DNA from: Sipunculus nudus
Taxonomy: Eukaryota; Annelida; Sipuncula; Golfingiida; Sipunculidae
NCBI GenBank assembly: GCA_026874595.1
Contig: CM049320.1
Location: 736,001 to 800,000 of the forward strand
Direction of reading: 5' to 3'
Length of the DNA stretch: 64,000 nucleotides
Below the pieces are notes generated by a model. That model saw only the letters and a program-made list of their open reading frames with translations. It made no database searches and was not told the origin of the DNA. Below are positions 62,925 through 64,000 of this stretch, piece by piece (within the stretch, counting starts at the first letter, position 1; each line of letters begins with the position of its first letter). The position numbers and the translations under genes are program-made.

Positions 62925-63490
62925 GTAAGTATATTGGAAAATCGTCAGAGAGTAATCACTATTTTATATATAATTGATAAAGGTACCCTACAAACACACA
63001 CATTGTATATATATGTATATAAAACTCCTGCGGACAACTTAATAAGACGGACAACTCTATCATTATGGATGCGGACACTCCCTTCTGATTTGCCTAAATT
63101 ATGTTTACGTAAACTCAGTTAAGCGGACTACTCACTACCCCGGACAACGGACAAACCTCCCCCTCCAAACTGCGTTTCTCGGCACATTATGACCCTCTAA
63201 AGCGGACAGACATCGCGAGATATATATTTTTTTTATATATCTGAAGGAATTTGTGCTCGGAAATCCTAACCTCGTTTGACCTTTATTGGTCACAGAGACA
63301 GCCCGGGAATTACTTTGATTCAGTGAACCATCGCGTATCGGGATGTTATATGTAAATAAATACAGTCGAAATTACTATTTATTTCAGATTTCTCTCAACA
63401 AATGTGAAGATATAACAATTATTATTTAATTAGGATTGGCAAGTCCAACAAAAAAAAACAAACCTTTTTAACAGCTTTTCATTCAACCAG
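62925..63490. other. intron-like stretch with dispersed-repeat text
   Basis: GCGGACA/GCGGACT motifs recur near 63033, 63081, 63124 and 63202 in both spacing and context typical of degenerate DNA-transposon ends. No exon is seen. Confidence 0.35.
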
Positions 63491-63577
63491 ACCACCATCA
63501 ACGACTACCGTTGGTGCTTTGTGATCGGCGACCGGCACGGGGAGCGACATTTTTCACTTTGTTACAGTGAATTCTGG
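63491..63577 (+). CDS. weak candidate third exon of the membrane protein
   Basis: An acceptor (TTTTCATTCAACCAG) opens 29 codons, TTINDYRWCFVIGDRHGERH then FSLCYSEFW, ending at GTGAGG. It is phase 0 on both sides, matching the previous exon. Third codon positions are strongly C/G-biased in this frame. The minus strand of the same block also has an ATG frame (MSLPVPVADHKAPTVVVDGG), so the coding strand is uncertain and the family is unknown. Confidence 0.25.
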
Positions 63578-64000
63578 GTGAGGAGTTCATGGCATGGTTA
63601 ATTTACCCACAAACGATATTTGTATCATTTTTTTTAACAATGTAAAAAAAAAAAAAAAAAAAATAAGTTTTTTTTTCGGGCAACGCCCGCATCAATTTTG
63701 ACCCATCACATCTTGTCATAAATAAATAGTTTAATTTTTCAGTAGAAATGTGTCGCTTGTTTTCACGTCCCTTTCAAGAAAAAGAAAAAAAAAATGATAA
63801 ATTTCGTCTTAATTATGATGTGCCTTAACCTCTTAAGCAAAACACGTCATTGTCATGTTGTTCCATGATCATATGAAATATTCATCGAAAATTCATAAAG
63901 AAAAGTTAAAACCAATTCCCTTACGCACCGATAACTGGCAAGAAAGACTGTTAATACATGAGCAATCAAGTAACGGAATGTGTGATTTGTGTCTTACAAA
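63578..64000. other. non-coding stretch to window end
   Basis: An A-run near 63644-63663 and AT-rich text. No gene is recognised. Confidence 0.5.

Overview
This window is nuclear DNA from an invertebrate animal, most likely a mollusc or another lophotrochozoan. It is AT-rich with few genes, and its genes are split by introns with GT/AG borders. It is full of simple repeats (TA, AG, CT, AAT/ATT and poly-G/C), minisatellites and dispersed repeats. The phylum is an inference from three things: a urease accessory gene of the kind kept by molluscs and some other invertebrates, a Penelope-like retroelement, and GTCC-rich dispersed repeats carrying 'aggtcaaaggtcaaggtcacagg'-type blocks. Nothing resembles prokaryotic gene organisation.

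Layout. 1-4.5 kb: a possible minus-strand promoter (TATATAAG) with weak candidate exons, otherwise no gene. 4.5-22.5 kb: one 18-kb tandem array of a 73-bp unit, about 245 copies, with higher-order duplications of 4074 and 1170 bp. 25.1-32.0 kb: the one confidently identified gene, ureG (urease accessory GTPase), plus strand, at least five coding exons, with minisatellites and a foldback repeat in its introns. 32-34 kb: a tRNA-like SINE and GTCC-rich repeats. 34-47 kb: mostly non-coding, with a second GTCC-rich block, several minisatellites, a few weak candidate exons and a possible pogo-like element. 47.6-49.7 kb: a truncated Penelope-like element (reverse transcriptase plus GIY-YIG endonuclease, minus strand). 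It is framed by inverted repeats that each fold as a hammerhead ribozyme, one near-intact and one mutated in its core. 50-57 kb: SINE and LINE remnants, GTCC-rich repeats and a 447-bp hAT-type MITE with a clear 8-bp target duplication. 57.1-63.6 kb: two (perhaps three) phase-compatible exons of a probable type II membrane protein, with a perfect 51-bp x 14 minisatellite in the intron. The gene runs off the right edge.

Function. UreG is the nickel-delivery GTPase for urease. Every core motif is intact (P-loop, Cys-Pro-His, ESGGDN, NKTDL), so the gene appears functional. No other urease gene is visible here. Most long open frames in the window are accidents of tandem repeats and microsatellites and are not annotated as genes. 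Coordinates of repeats are read by eye and may be off by a few bases. Single exons without a recognised family are marked low confidence.
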